This document shows positions 1 to 9,520 of a stretch of 64,000 nucleotides of DNA, piece after piece. The stretch comes from Lichina pygmaea (lineage: Eukaryota; Ascomycota; Lichinomycetes; Lichinales; Lichinaceae): contig OY730175.1 of assembly GCA_963422465.1 (NCBI GenBank), positions 1,178,001 to 1,242,000 on the forward strand, written 5' to 3'. The notes beneath the pieces were generated by a model, which made no database searches, was not told the origin of the DNA, and saw only the letters and a list, made by a program, of their open reading frames with translations. The number at the start of each line of letters is the position of its first letter. Position 1 is the stretch's first letter. Both the position numbers and the translations under genes were made by a program.

Positions 1-1
1 C

Positions 2-514
2 GGCGGGGCCTTACCCCCAGGCCTCGGCGCCCCGTCGTTCCCGAAGCCGACGAGCAGTTTCCTGCTGCCGGCGACGAACTTCGTTCCCAACGCGCAGGCG
101 AGCTTCGAGGAGGTGGGCGCCATGGCGGACCGGCTGCTGCCGGGCAGCCATCCGATCCGGCTCAGCGTCAAGCTCGAGTACGCCGCCTTCGCGTACGACT
201 GCCTCAAGGACGCCGACGCGTCGCGCAGGATCGCCAAGCACGCCATCACCGACGTCTACAACGCGCAGGAGGAGATGGACGACGACTCGTTCGAGGACGC
301 GGCCGAGCTCGTGCGCACCCTGGCTCGCATGGTCAAGAGGGGTCCCAGCAGCACGCCGGGCTCGACCCCCGGCGGCGGCTCTTCCTCGACGCCAGGGTCG
401 CGCACCACGCCGAATCCACATCCACCTGGCGGCGGTGGTGGTGCCGTCGATGCCGCCCCCGTCTCGACCCTGCTTATTCATCAAACACCACATTCCCCGA
501 TGCCGTTCATCTAG
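2..514 (+). CDS. 14-3-3-like protein, C-terminal part (gene enters from the left edge)
   Basis: The reading frame is open from base 2 to the stop at 512-514; the start lies outside the window. A segment reading LLPGSHPIRLSVKLEYAAFA, then an Asp/Glu-rich helix (NAQEEMDDDSFEDAAELVRT), matches the last helices of 14-3-3 proteins, where [20 protein letters not shown] and a later ELDTLNEDSYKDS segment are usual. 14-3-3 proteins are cytosolic dimers that bind phosphoserine/phosphothreonine peptides. The copy is divergent: the family NFSVFYYEI core reads EYAAFAYDC. The tail after the last helix is a Gly/Ser/Thr/Pro-rich extension of about 60 residues ending SPMPFI, unlike the short acidic tail of canonical fungal 14-3-3. 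It is probably a second, non-canonical family member. Family assignment is fairly secure; function is inferred. Confidence 0.72.
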   Translation, partial: GGALPPGLGAPSFPKPTSSFLLPATNFVPNAQASFEEVGAMADRLLPGSHPIRLSVKLEYAAFAYDCLKDADASRRIAKHAITDVYNAQEEMDDDSFEDAAELVRTLARMVKRGPSSTPGSTPGGGSSSTPGSRTTPNPHPPGGGGGAVDAAPVSTLLIHQTPHSPMPFI

Positions 515-1825
515 CTTTTCTCCTCTCACGTGTCGTTTCGTCCTCAGTGACTCGCATCCTCTTATTCTCCCCTCCCCGCTCCACCTTTTCCACCATCAAG
601 ACCTCGATACCTGGACACGACTCTAATGGTGTCTCTCCCATCTCCTTTCCCATCTCCACCGCGACCAACAGAACCCGACAACCTACCTTCACAGGAGCCC
701 AGCATCATCCTCATCCCCATCATCCTCGTCCTCATCTCATCGTCTCGTCTGCTCTCCAGCCAACTGACTGCACTCTATCATCTCTCCCGTGATCAGGAAA
801 CCCCATTCCTGCACAGAAGCCTAGCATAATCTCTAGTTTTCTTTTTCTCTTCCCGGCCAGAGTATGTTGCTACTATCGACAGGGCCTTCGTGTCTGCGTC
901 GCATCTCGGAAGTGTTGCTCTCTTGCGTTCTTTCACTTCTGTCATACCACCATCGTCAACACCTCAACGCTTGTGTCGGAGCCTACCGTCCGCGTTTGGG
1001 GGGGTTTTTTTTGGAGTTTTTGTATGCTGTCGTTGCGGCCGTGTAGTTCTGCGTCTGGTCATCCATCCGGTTACCCATCTGGTCATTCGTCAATCTATCA
1101 ATTCGCCCATCAATCCATCAATTCATCATCCACCATCCGTCAATCCACCAACCCGTCAATCCATCAATCCGTTAATCAATCCATCCTTCTACACTTCTCT
1201 GCTTCTGTGCATTCATCTAAACAACAATTACCTACCCCTTCGTTCAGTCGTAACATGGTCTGTCCATCCGGCCGTCCATCTACGCAAATACTCCTCTGAT
1301 CTAATCCACTCATGCGGACGGCTATCCATCATCCATCCACCCAACCCTCCGCTCTACTTTTGCATCTCTTCATCCACGTTCCCCACCATCTACCAACAAT
1401 CATCGTCCAGCATCGTGCGTCATCCACGTATCTATCAAGTCGCCTCTCTGTCCCTCTCCATCCCTCTCTCTCGACCTCTTCGTCTCACCTAAGCATCCAT
1501 CCACCCCATCCACTTCCCGATCCATCCAACAACCCGTCCATTCACCTCCCGAATCACCGTTGACACCTTCGTCCACCCATGTAGATACATCTCTTTTAAT
1601 ATGCTTCAACCATGGCTTACAACCTGATGATTGTGTCTGATAGTTCCTAGAGGACTAGCATCCATCTGATATTCTCTCCGCCACTGATCATCCCATTCCT
1701 CAAGATGGTTCTGGTACCGATATTTCTACAGCATGCCGGCATGTCCGTGTGCCTGCGCGCCTGCCAGTACGTGTCGATGCGTCCACATATCCGTATATTC
1801 ATACACCCATATATGAGTCTATGGC
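515..1825. other. intergenic, pyrimidine-rich
   Basis: Strongly C/T-biased on the + strand. Open frames here encode only Ser/Pro/His-rich low-complexity peptides and none resembles a protein family. It probably holds the 3' UTR of the 14-3-3-like gene plus a degenerate simple repeat, and runs into a LINE fragment at 1826. Confidence 0.6.
1060..1192 (+). repeat. degenerate tandem repeat, unit near TCAATCCA
   Basis: Between about 1060 and 1192 the motifs TCAATCCA, ATCAATTC and CCATCAAT recur at a spacing of 8-12 bases. The array is imperfect, and similar CATCCATC runs continue more loosely to about 1560. It codes for nothing recognisable. Confidence 0.6.
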
Positions 1826-2528
1826 TCCCTTCCGCGATCAGTTTGGCAGGCGTACCAGCTGGCAGAACAATGATGCTAGGAGCGCTGGCACCAACTGCAT
1901 AGAGGCCCCCCCCGCCAACAACACAGATGCTGGGCCCGGACCCCGGAGGCGGAGACAACTGGAAGCCCAGCAAGATGCCGTACCGGTCGGCTCTCCGGTT
2001 ACACGCCGGCCTCTCGAAGGCGCAGAGCAGTATTCTGACGCAGGTCCGCACAGGCAAGATTGGACTGGCGGCATTCCTCTGCAAACGACGAGTACCCAGC
2101 TTCCCCACACCGGCGTGCAGCTGTGGAGCGCCGTGGGAGACAGCCAAACACGTGGTTCTAGACTGCCCACGCCTTCTCCGGGTGCGGCGAAGCCTGCATT
2201 TAGCAGCTGCCACCACTGACTACCAGGCTTTGACATCCCGACCACGGCCCACCGCCGCCCTTACAGCGTGGATCCTCCGACGAGGCATTCTCCCCCAGTT
2301 CTCCTGGGCTCAGGAGCAGCTGGAAGCTGGCTGCTAGCCAGCCACCCCCCATGTTCGACAGCATCTCGACAGGATAGTGCTGGCCAGGCACTGCAGAAGG
2401 AGGTTTTTCACCCTAGCAGGCCTAGGGTTTTCCTTGCTTAATTTTCATAGCTGACCCAGCATAGTCTAGATAACTAGCACTAGAATGGAGTAGGAATACC
2501 AATCCCAATACCAATATGGGTCTATGGC
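1811..2528 (+). mobile_element. 5'-truncated Tad1-like LINE (copy 1) with target-site duplication
   Basis: The fragment 1826-2513 is flanked by a 15-bp direct repeat with one mismatch: ATATGAGTCTATGGC (1811-1825) and ATATGGGTCTATGGC (2514-2528), as expected for target-primed insertion. The frame from about 1845 (VWQAYQLAEQ) and then 1927-2337 encodes the C-terminal end of a Tad/I-clade reverse transcriptase polyprotein: LSKAQSSILTQVRTGKIGLA, then a Cys/His knuckle of the form CSCG...ETAKHVVLDC. Everything upstream (AP endonuclease, RT core) is missing. The 3' UTR (2338-2513) ends in a short tandem tail built on AATACC. The same end occurs at 8850-9520 (minus) and 28351-28618 (plus). Confidence 0.88.
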
Positions 2529-3951
2529 AGGACAGTCATTCTTCCTGACAAATCACGTTGAAGGGCCGCATTGTACGTCGGTACCCCTCCAGTGCGTTTG
2601 TATCGTGAACACCCTGGATACTGTGTTGTACTCTCATTCAGTACCGTACGCACACCACTGTACTGTACAGTTCAATACCGTGGCCCTACCGGTGCTAGTA
2701 AATCACAGACAAGAGTGATGATACAGACAAAGAGCTACGATGCAGACCAGAGCGATGGTATACCGGTAGATGGTAATTTCTTACCATATATCTCCACGGC
2801 ACAGGCAAGCTTCCTACCATCTACATGTTCCCCCATGGGCACTTGACACTTGACACTCTCTGTTCATATTCAACGACGATACTGTAGCATATGTACAGGA
2901 GTTTACATTCCTAGTCACTTGTCTGCAGCAGATGCCTACCGGTAGATGCCTAGACACCTAGATGCCGAGATGCCTAGACACCTAGACACCTAGATGGTCA
3001 GATGGTTTAGACGGCGAGATAGGCTAGCCGACCAAGTCACCTCCACTCCGTACAGAGAAGCTACTATACAGTACGTCGATAATTCCACAGAGCTACCTAC
3101 GGCTACGGAGCTACCGGTACAGGTAGAAACCCCCCCCCACAAAGATCCAGTGAAACAGAACATGAGCCACTCCCGATACCTTCTGGGCCAATATCAGTAC
3201 CGACTGAACGGCCTCGTACCAACACCCAACGGATGATCAGTCCAGACGCAAAGAACTTTTGATGCCGAAAGAACTTTCACAGCGTAGACGAACGTGACCG
3301 TAACAGGCGGGCCCAACATGTTGTGCAGAGCAGGTACAGTGCAGCGGGTGTAACTGATCACGGCAATGACGTACCGTACAGTACAGGCGTTTGATTTACT
3401 CTGGTTGTGGTACAAGCATGCTTGCGCACGTAATGTGTAGAGGTCGCAATGCTGCACCTTCCAACATCTCTTTTTCTTTTCAATCTTTGTCTTTCCATCT
3501 TTTTACGAAAGTTTGGTCTGTGGTGCTCTGCTCCCTAGCAAATAGCTTCTTGGAGTACGTACGTAGAATTTGCATCAGCTGCTGACGAGGGCTAGAGGCA
3601 TGTTCGCGACTGCTGCCACTGGCTACACCGCCTGTTAGTACTCCTGAGCACAACCGATGTTGATGACTGTTGGAAGACGGCGGACAGGTCTGCGCACGGG
3701 GAGGAGATGAAAAGGATAGTCTAGCGTGAGCTATCGTGAGATATCGCTCGTCTCGTGGCTGATACATCTTCACCCGTGGTCTCCTCGAAGCTGTTACCTG
3801 TGCTGACGCCTCGAGCCCGCAACTGCTGCGGATAGAAATGACGGGTATCTCAGGAGAAAAGGACTCGATTTTCCAACGCTATTTCTTAGTCTCCCCCGAG
3901 ACGCTACTGAGATGTTTGCCGAATGCATCACTAATTAGTAGCCTTCACTGG
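2529..3951. other. intergenic, no gene recognised
   Basis: Short open frames here show no family resemblance. The sequence has many GTAC and ACCGGT palindromes and one small minisatellite (about 2935-3000). Nothing else can be supported. Confidence 0.55.
2935..3000 (+). repeat. minisatellite based on GCCTAGACACCTAGAT
   Basis: The words CCTAGACACCTAGA and CCTAGATGCC recur four to five times, partly overlapping, with internal CTAG palindromes. The array is short and lies in non-coding sequence between the LINE copy and the SANT-like gene. Confidence 0.6.
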
Positions 3952-5298
3952 TTAGCCTCCTAATGTCGACGCTCGAGCTGGGTGGCGATTGCTACTCACG
4001 CTATCCTCAGCATCCTCCACCGTGCTCCACACGTTGCGGCGCAGCTCGAACTGATCATCTTCCAATCCGGTTGCTCTCGACGGCCTTTTGGCAGCGCCGC
4101 CGTGCGTCGGTTTCCTTCTGTCGCGACGATCTGGGGTACGAGCCGCATCGGCCGCTCTGCTGGCGTTCCTTGGAGCCCTCGGCGGGTCGGTGCGAGGCTC
4201 GTTACCGATCCGCACGTTGCGAACCATCTCTCTCAGATCCCTGGGGATGAACCGTTCGAGGAGGCCAAACATCTCGTCCCATCGGCATCCGTGAGCGCTA
4301 TAGAGCTCCTGAAGCCGTCGGTTGTCATCGCTGGTCCAGACGCAGTCGACCACAAAAGCCCTGATGTCGCTCGATCCGGCATCGTCTCTGGAGGTCACGT
4401 CGTCTGGCCGGGGATAATTTGCAGGAAAACTCCGCGCCGAGCTGGCACTGCCGTTGCCGCCGCCCCGGATGTTGGTCTTCTCTCCGCCCCAAGTATTATG
4501 GTTGCCTCCGCCCGAAGCGTCAGCATTGCCTCGGCCCCGTGCATTGTCGCTTCCAACGCCCCGGGCATCGTCGTTCCCGCCGGCCGAGGCATCGCCGTTC
4601 CGACCCACCGAGGCATCTTCGCCCCCTCCGCCCCAGGCGTTTCTCTTCCCTCCGCCCCACGTGTTACCGTTGCCTCCACCTTGTGTATAGCCGTTCCCAC
4701 CGCTCCAGGCACTGTTGTTCCCTCCACCCCAGGCATTAGCGTTGCCTCGGCCCCGTGCATTGTCGCTTTCACCACCCCAGCCATAGATCATCCCACAGTC
4801 CCAGGCATCGTCGTTCCCTCCACCCCAGGCATTGCTCTCCCCTCCGCCCCAGGCATCAGCGTTGCCTCCGCCAGGGGCATCGACATTCCCGCCGCCCCAA
4901 GCACCGTCGTTATCTCCACCCCCGGCGTTGCTCTTCCCTCCGCCCCGTGCATGGTCGTTCGCACCGCCCCAGGCATTGTTCGCGCCGGGCGAGGCGTCGT
5001 CATTGCTTCCAGCTTTGGCTGCCCTAGTTTTTTCCCCGACTCCATTCCAACCCCAGTCGTCGTACTTGGTAATCGGTGTCTCCTTCACCTTATCACTCTT
5101 TGATCTAGTGGCAGAACCACGAGGCGTCTTCCAAACGACTTCCTTGACGGGTGGAAGCCGTTGCCACTTGCCGGTCTTTGCCGACTTTCTCTTCCTCAAG
5201 TAATACTGCTCATGGACGCGCGTTAGTGCTGCATTTAAGGGTAGGAACATGAGTGGGTCCTGATCGAAGGCCTGCCTTCCGAGGTGTCGGACGCTCAT
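3952..5298 (-). CDS. Gly/Asn/Trp octapeptide-repeat protein with SANT/Myb-like domain
   Basis: A 448-residue frame with three parts. Residues 1-100 are basic and non-repetitive (RKRKSAKTGKWQRLPPVKEV). Residues about 105-300 form a degenerate octapeptide array of the type WGGGNxxA (for example NADAWGGG, ESNAWGGG). Residues about 318-365 (VWTSDDNRRLQELYSAHGC, then RWDEMFGLLE) follow the W-x(n)-W spacing of a SANT/Myb three-helix domain, followed by a basic, disordered tail. This suggests a nuclear chromatin- or DNA-associated protein, but no function is established. A good 3' splice site (TGCCTAG) directly abuts the ATG on the coding strand, so an upstream exon or 5'-UTR intron is possible: a GTACGG donor about 84 nt upstream would fit. 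The antisense strand also carries a long frame, a by-product of the repeat. Confidence 0.6.
   Translation of the reverse strand: MSVRHLGRQAFDQDPLMFLPLNAALTRVHEQYYLRKRKSAKTGKWQRLPPVKEVVWKTPRGSATRSKSDKVKETPITKYDDWGWNGVGEKTRAAKAGSNDDASPGANNAWGGANDHARGGGKSNAGGGDNDGAWGGGNVDAPGGGNADAWGGGESNAWGGGNDDAWDCGMIYGWGGESDNARGRGNANAWGGGNNSAWSGGNGYTQGGGNGNTWGGGKRNAWGGGGEDASVGRNGDASAGGNDDARGVGSDNARGRGNADASGGGNHNTWGGEKTNIRGGGNGSASSARSFPANYPRPDDVTSRDDAGSSDIRAFVVDCVWTSDDNRRLQELYSAHGCRWDEMFGLLERFIPRDLREMVRNVRIGNEPRTDPPRAPRNASRAADAARTPDRRDRRKPTHGGAAKRPSRATGLEDDQFELRRNVWSTVEDAEDSVSSNRHPARASTLGG
4400..4990 (-). repeat. 24-bp coding minisatellite (octapeptide WGGGNxxA array)
   Basis: Inside the gene at 3952-5298 about 24 units of 24 bp encode Gly-Gly-Gly-Asn-x-x-Ala-Trp variants. 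Trp, Pro, Arg or Ser occupies the variable aromatic position. Units are diverged from each other, so the array is not newly expanded. Reading frame is kept throughout, which argues for selection on the peptide. Confidence 0.75.
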
Positions 5299-6316
5299 CT
5301 AGGCAGACACAGCAGAGTAAAAACTCACAACCGTCTTAGGACGCTCCGGCACCTCCGGAGGGTTCAAGAACGCCCGTACACGATTTCCCAGAGTCATGGT
5401 CCACACTCGGGTTGAGACCCGGAGGCTGGACGAGTTGGCACCGTGGTGATCTTGAAACGACACCTGAGCTGGGAATGAAATCGGATGAATGAAATTTATC
5501 ACGGGGGAATGAACAATGCGAACAAAACCTGAGGGCAGAGATGCTTCTCTCATAACACTCTGCAGTGAGGGCTTGACAAACCCTGGCACGTTCCGTGCGC
5601 GCCAGCGACCTCGGCACTGGAGACTGACAGACCCTAGTGCATTCTACCGCAGCTGGGTCCCTTCCATCGGGTCACTCTACCAGGGCACCAGTAGGCACTT
5701 GCACCGGTTGGCCAGCAGAGACCGTATAGGCTTGTAATCAAGCGGTGATTACACGACGGCGTAGAGATCTCCAGCTGTCAGACGAAAGATAATAATCTGC
5801 ATCCTAGCAGCAAGGATGCAGAGACTACCAGGCAGTCTTCATTGAACTTCAATGAAGATCACAAGAAACGAAGTAAGAATCGCAGGCGAGGGTCGCTGGT
5901 GAGTGACCGTGGGACATCAACCATATTCCTTTGCTTTGGACGAGGCCCCGGCAATCATGATGAGGCCGTATGGACGTTCCATGGCGACTACAGCGTCCGT
6001 TGAGGACAAAGACGGGGGTCTAGGATCCTCTCCCGCAAAGCAGGGCGTGAAAAGCGCAGAGAGAAACGACCTTGTTGTTTGTTCTAGGACGGTTCATTTA
6101 CGTAGCGCTCGTGCAGCTAAAGAGGGCACGAGGGATCACCGGAATTACGTAAGCATGAAGGTCAACCGGGTAGGGCTGAGAGCGCACAAAACCACTTGGT
6201 GGCAATTGTTTGAATTGGAAACCCATCTTTCGACTCCTTCAGCGTCCGAGGCATCACCCCGACAAGCGTAATCCGTACCAACAGGACTCGGTATCTGCTG
6301 GGAGACTGTCGCAACC
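5299..6316. other. intergenic between the SANT-like gene and RPL10A
   Basis: The two genes are divergent, so this stretch should contain both promoters. Several frames are open but none shows a recognisable domain. No clear TATA box or repeat was seen. Confidence 0.5.
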
Positions 6317-7180
6317 ATGTCCAAGATCACAGTCGGTGAGCGGCGGTCATCCTTCCAGAGTTGTCCGAAGCCGAACGGTGACTGACATCTCTCCAGCTGG
6401 AGTGCGCTCGAACGTCAAGGAGCTGCTCGATTACTCTCAGAATGAAAAGAAGCGGAACTTTCTGGAGACGGTCGAGCTTCAGATTGGCCTGAAAAACTAC
6501 GACGCGAGGCGCGACAAGCGTTTCTCCGGCACGATTAGGCTGCCTCAGACTCCGCGGCCTGGAATGAGCGTCTGGTAAGCGATCTTGGACGTCGGAAGCA
6601 AGCATAGATACGCACCGAGCCTGATTTCGTGCTACTGTATTTCGTGGTTGATCTCTCCTTCAACAGCGTTCTCGGTGACCAGCATGACATCGACCGAGCC
6701 AAACATCACGGAGTCGATGCCATGTCCGCCGACGACCTCAAGAAGCTCAACAAGAACAAGAAGCTCATCAAGAAGCTAGCCCGCAAGTACGACGCCTTCG
6801 TGGCCTCGGACTCTCTCATCAAGCAGATCCCTCGTCTCTTGGGGCCAGGTCTCTCCAAAGGTACGTCGCCGACGGACTCTTGTCTGCTGGTTGGACAACT
6901 GGCTGATGTGATTTCAGCTGGAAAATTCCCGACGCCCATCTCTCACAACGAAGACCTCTCAACAAAGATCACCGAGGTCAAGTCTACTATCAAGTTCCAG
7001 CTCAAGAAGGTGCTTTGCCTCGGTGTGGCAGTGGGGAACGTGGGCATGACCGAGGACCACCTGATCGGCAACATCATGCTGGCCATCAATTACCTGGTCT
7101 CGCTGCTGAAGAAGGGATGGCAGAACGTTGGCAGCTTGACCATCAAAGCTTCCATGTCGCCTCCCAAACGGCTCTACTAG
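6317..7180 (+). CDS. RPL10A: 60S ribosomal protein L10a (uL1)
   Basis: Exons 6317-6335, 6397-6574, 6667-6860 and 6918-7180 join in phase to 217 residues, the usual length of eukaryotic L10a. The product starts [20 protein letters not shown] and contains the uL1 landmarks [28 protein letters not shown], the lysine run [34 protein letters not shown] and the C-terminal [14 protein letters not shown]. uL1 forms the mobile L1 stalk that handles deacylated tRNA at the E site of the large subunit. Donors are GTGAGC, GTAAGC and GTACGT; acceptors are CCAG, ACAG and TCAG. A first exon that ends a few codons after the ATG is common in fungal ribosomal protein genes. Confidence 0.97.
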
Positions 7181-7932
7181 TTCGATCCACGGCGTAGACT
7201 AGCAATCTGAAGCGATCAACAGCTCGATATCAAGCAAGTTTGTCTCTGGCCAGATAGCACACGAGCGTCGAGATGCTGTAGGCCTACCTAGAGCCTATGG
7301 GCAACGACCCCACCCAGCGTAGTGCTCGAGGCTCCTTGTACGATAGTCCTGAACCTTCCCGAGAGCCATTTCAAGACCGAAGTCCCGCCCGACGCACCCT
7401 AAAGGCTGAGCTACACGGCCGTATCAAAACCAAGAATCGAACTGTGACACCCATCCCCACAACTCCGACCCAGCTGCACGTGCGTAGAACGCACACACAG
7501 GATCCGACGCAGTTGGAAAATAAACTCAAGGAAAGACGGAAGGTCTTGGAGGTTTGATCAAGGGAGCCGGGAACGGAACACGATCCATCTGACAGACCTC
7601 GATGAAGGATACAACATCGGCCCACGGATAGCGCTCAGCAAGCCGCCGAAGCGGAGCTCCCATCAATGGTCATGAAGAGAATCTTCTAACCACTACTGAT
7701 GATAGTCGAAGGAAAGAGAAAAGAGAAGAGGGAGAAAAACCCGCGGTGACAGTGGGGTTTGTGGGTAGCGAAAAGTGTGTTACGTAAGCGGATTGGTCAG
7801 CTTGCTTTTCTGCATTGATTACGTACGTACGTCATTATGCTCTGGAACTGCGAAGAGCGTACATACTGTACGTACCAGTACGTACTTCGTACGTATACGA
7901 GTACGGTAGGTATCGACTCTACGTATGTACTG
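7181..7932. other. intergenic, no gene recognised
   Basis: Contains the 3' flank of RPL10A and, from about 7820 to 7932, a dense block of GTAC/TACGTA palindromes that leads into the MITE at 7935. No coding signal is convincing. Confidence 0.5.
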
Positions 7933-7934
7933 TA

Positions 7935-8460
7935 CAGTACGGAAGCCCGCGACAAAAGTATTCGCAATCATTTGTATGTGGGCAACAAAAATTGTGAGAC
8001 GCTCCCGCATTTCTCCTCCCAATCTGAGTCCTTGTCACTATTGTCACTGTCCCCCTTCTCTACCACCAGAATTCTTGAGTCTTCATTGAGTCTTGTGACT
8101 AGTCATCTTCCCAATCTGCACTCTTGTCACTCTGCTACTCCTCTTCTTCTTCTGTTGGTGCCACTACATCCTTGGGTACTCATGAAGACTGCATTGGTGA
8201 CTGGATTGTAGCTGTACTTGTACATTGATGAACTTAGTAGATAGTGCTGGAAAAAGGACCTGTGAGGTTGATGATGTGATTCACAGAGACACACTCCTCA
8301 AGAAGAGCAAACACACATGCTTTCTGCGCAATGCTGATGGATTTTTTGCCCACGGTGTCAGTGATTTGGCTGGTGTCAGTAGGCAGGTTTGGGTGGTGAT
8401 CTACAGTCTCATCACTTTTTGGCGGGATTGCGAATATTTTTGTCGCGAGCTTCCGTACTG
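7935..8460. mobile_element. Tc1/mariner-type MITE (526 bp, TA target duplication)
   Basis: The left end begins CAGTACGGAAGCCCGCGACA and the right end, read on the other strand, begins CAGTACGGAAGCTCGCGACA. The first 35 bp match with two differences and weaker pairing continues inward. The element is bounded by TA on both sides (7933-7934 and 8461-8462), the signature of Tc1/mariner insertion, and begins with CAGT as many members do. The interior holds no transposase, so it is non-autonomous. A matching terminus is found at about 28990-29062 next to a transposase remnant, the likely source family. Confidence 0.85.
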
Positions 8461-8462
8461 TA

Positions 8463-8849
8463 CAAGAAGCTGAACTGACAAAGATACGGACTATTACTGC
8501 CGTACCCCCCACTATGCAGATTTCTTACTCCAGTACGGAACGTACCCCCCTATAACTTCGATGCCCCCTCGCATAAGTCGGTACATGTATTTTTCGCGAG
8601 CCCCTCCATATAAAGCTAGGCATCTCCTCAACCCACACAGCCCATGGCTGTCATAAGTCTTCAGGGTATCACACACCACCTAATATTCAGTCAAATTTTT
8701 TTCTCAGTCGCATCTGATGCTTAGCTCTACGCTCACCAAGTCAGAACTCATCTTTGAAGTCATAAGTGGTATTTTTGGGGGTGTGGGGACTTGTCAGTGG
8801 TGTAAGGTTACTCGGTCGGGTAGCTGATGCTTCAAAAGTTCAGGAGACT
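8463..8849. other. intergenic, no gene recognised
   Basis: Lies between the MITE and the second LINE fragment. It holds a repeated GTACCCCCC motif (8500-8560) and a CCATATAAA sequence near 8606, but no supported gene. Confidence 0.45.
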
Positions 8850-9520
8850 TGATTGATTGGTTGATTGAATTCCTACACCATTTTAGCACTATTGTAACTA
8901 GGCTATGCTGGGTCTTCTGTCAAAATCAGGCTAGGAAACTTTAAACAAGTAAAAAACCTCTCCCTGCAGCGCCTCACCAGCGCTATCCTATCGAGTCACT
9001 GTAAACTGGGGGGGGGGGGGGGGGGGGTGACTACCTAGTAGCCAGCTTCCAGCTGCTCCTGAGCCCAGGAGAACTGGGGAAGGACACCGTGGCGGAGGAT
9101 CCACGCTGTAAGGGCGGCAGCGGGCCGCGGTCGCGAAGTCATCACCTGGTAGTCAGTGGTGGCCGCTGCTGCATGTAGGCTGCGGCGAGCCCGCAAAAGG
9201 CGAGGGCAGGCAACAACTACATGTCTAGCTGTTTCCCACTGTGCTCCACAGCTGCAGGCCGGCGTCGGGAAGCCGGGGACCCGCCGCTTGCAGAGGAAGG
9301 CAGCCAGCCCGATCTTACCTGTGCGGACCTGTGTCAGGATGCTGCTCTGAGCCTTCGACAAGCCAGCCTGAAGCCGGAGAGATGCCAAGTACGGCATCTT
9401 GTCCGGCTTCCAGTTGTCCCCTCCTCCGGGGTCTGGGTCCAGCAGCTGAACTCTCGGTGGGGGGCCTCCGTCAGGAGTACTTAATATTACGACGGACTGC
9501 CACAAACTTATAAGTACCTT
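8850..9520 (-). mobile_element. 5'-truncated Tad1-like LINE (copy 2)
   Basis: On the minus strand, the frame ending at 9035 reads DPDPGGGDNW, LSKAQSSILTQVRTGKIGLA, CSCGAQWETARHVVVACPRL and FSWAQEQLEAGY*, closely matching copy 1 at 1826-2513. Similarity can be followed to about 9510 (SLWQ aligns with VWQ of copy 1); the exact 5' boundary and the target duplication were not found. The 3' UTR (9034 down to about 8871) shares the AGCATAG(T/C)CTAG block with the other copies and contains a run of 20 G (9008-9027 on +). The tail (8850-8870) is a short tandem of AATC/CAATCAAC, different from the tails of copies 1 and 3. Confidence 0.82.

Noticed and set aside
3982-5103. 373-residue frame on the + strand, Pro/Ser/Ala-rich
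   Set aside because: It is the antisense of the Gly/Trp repeat gene; its composition is explained by the repeat and it has no domain.
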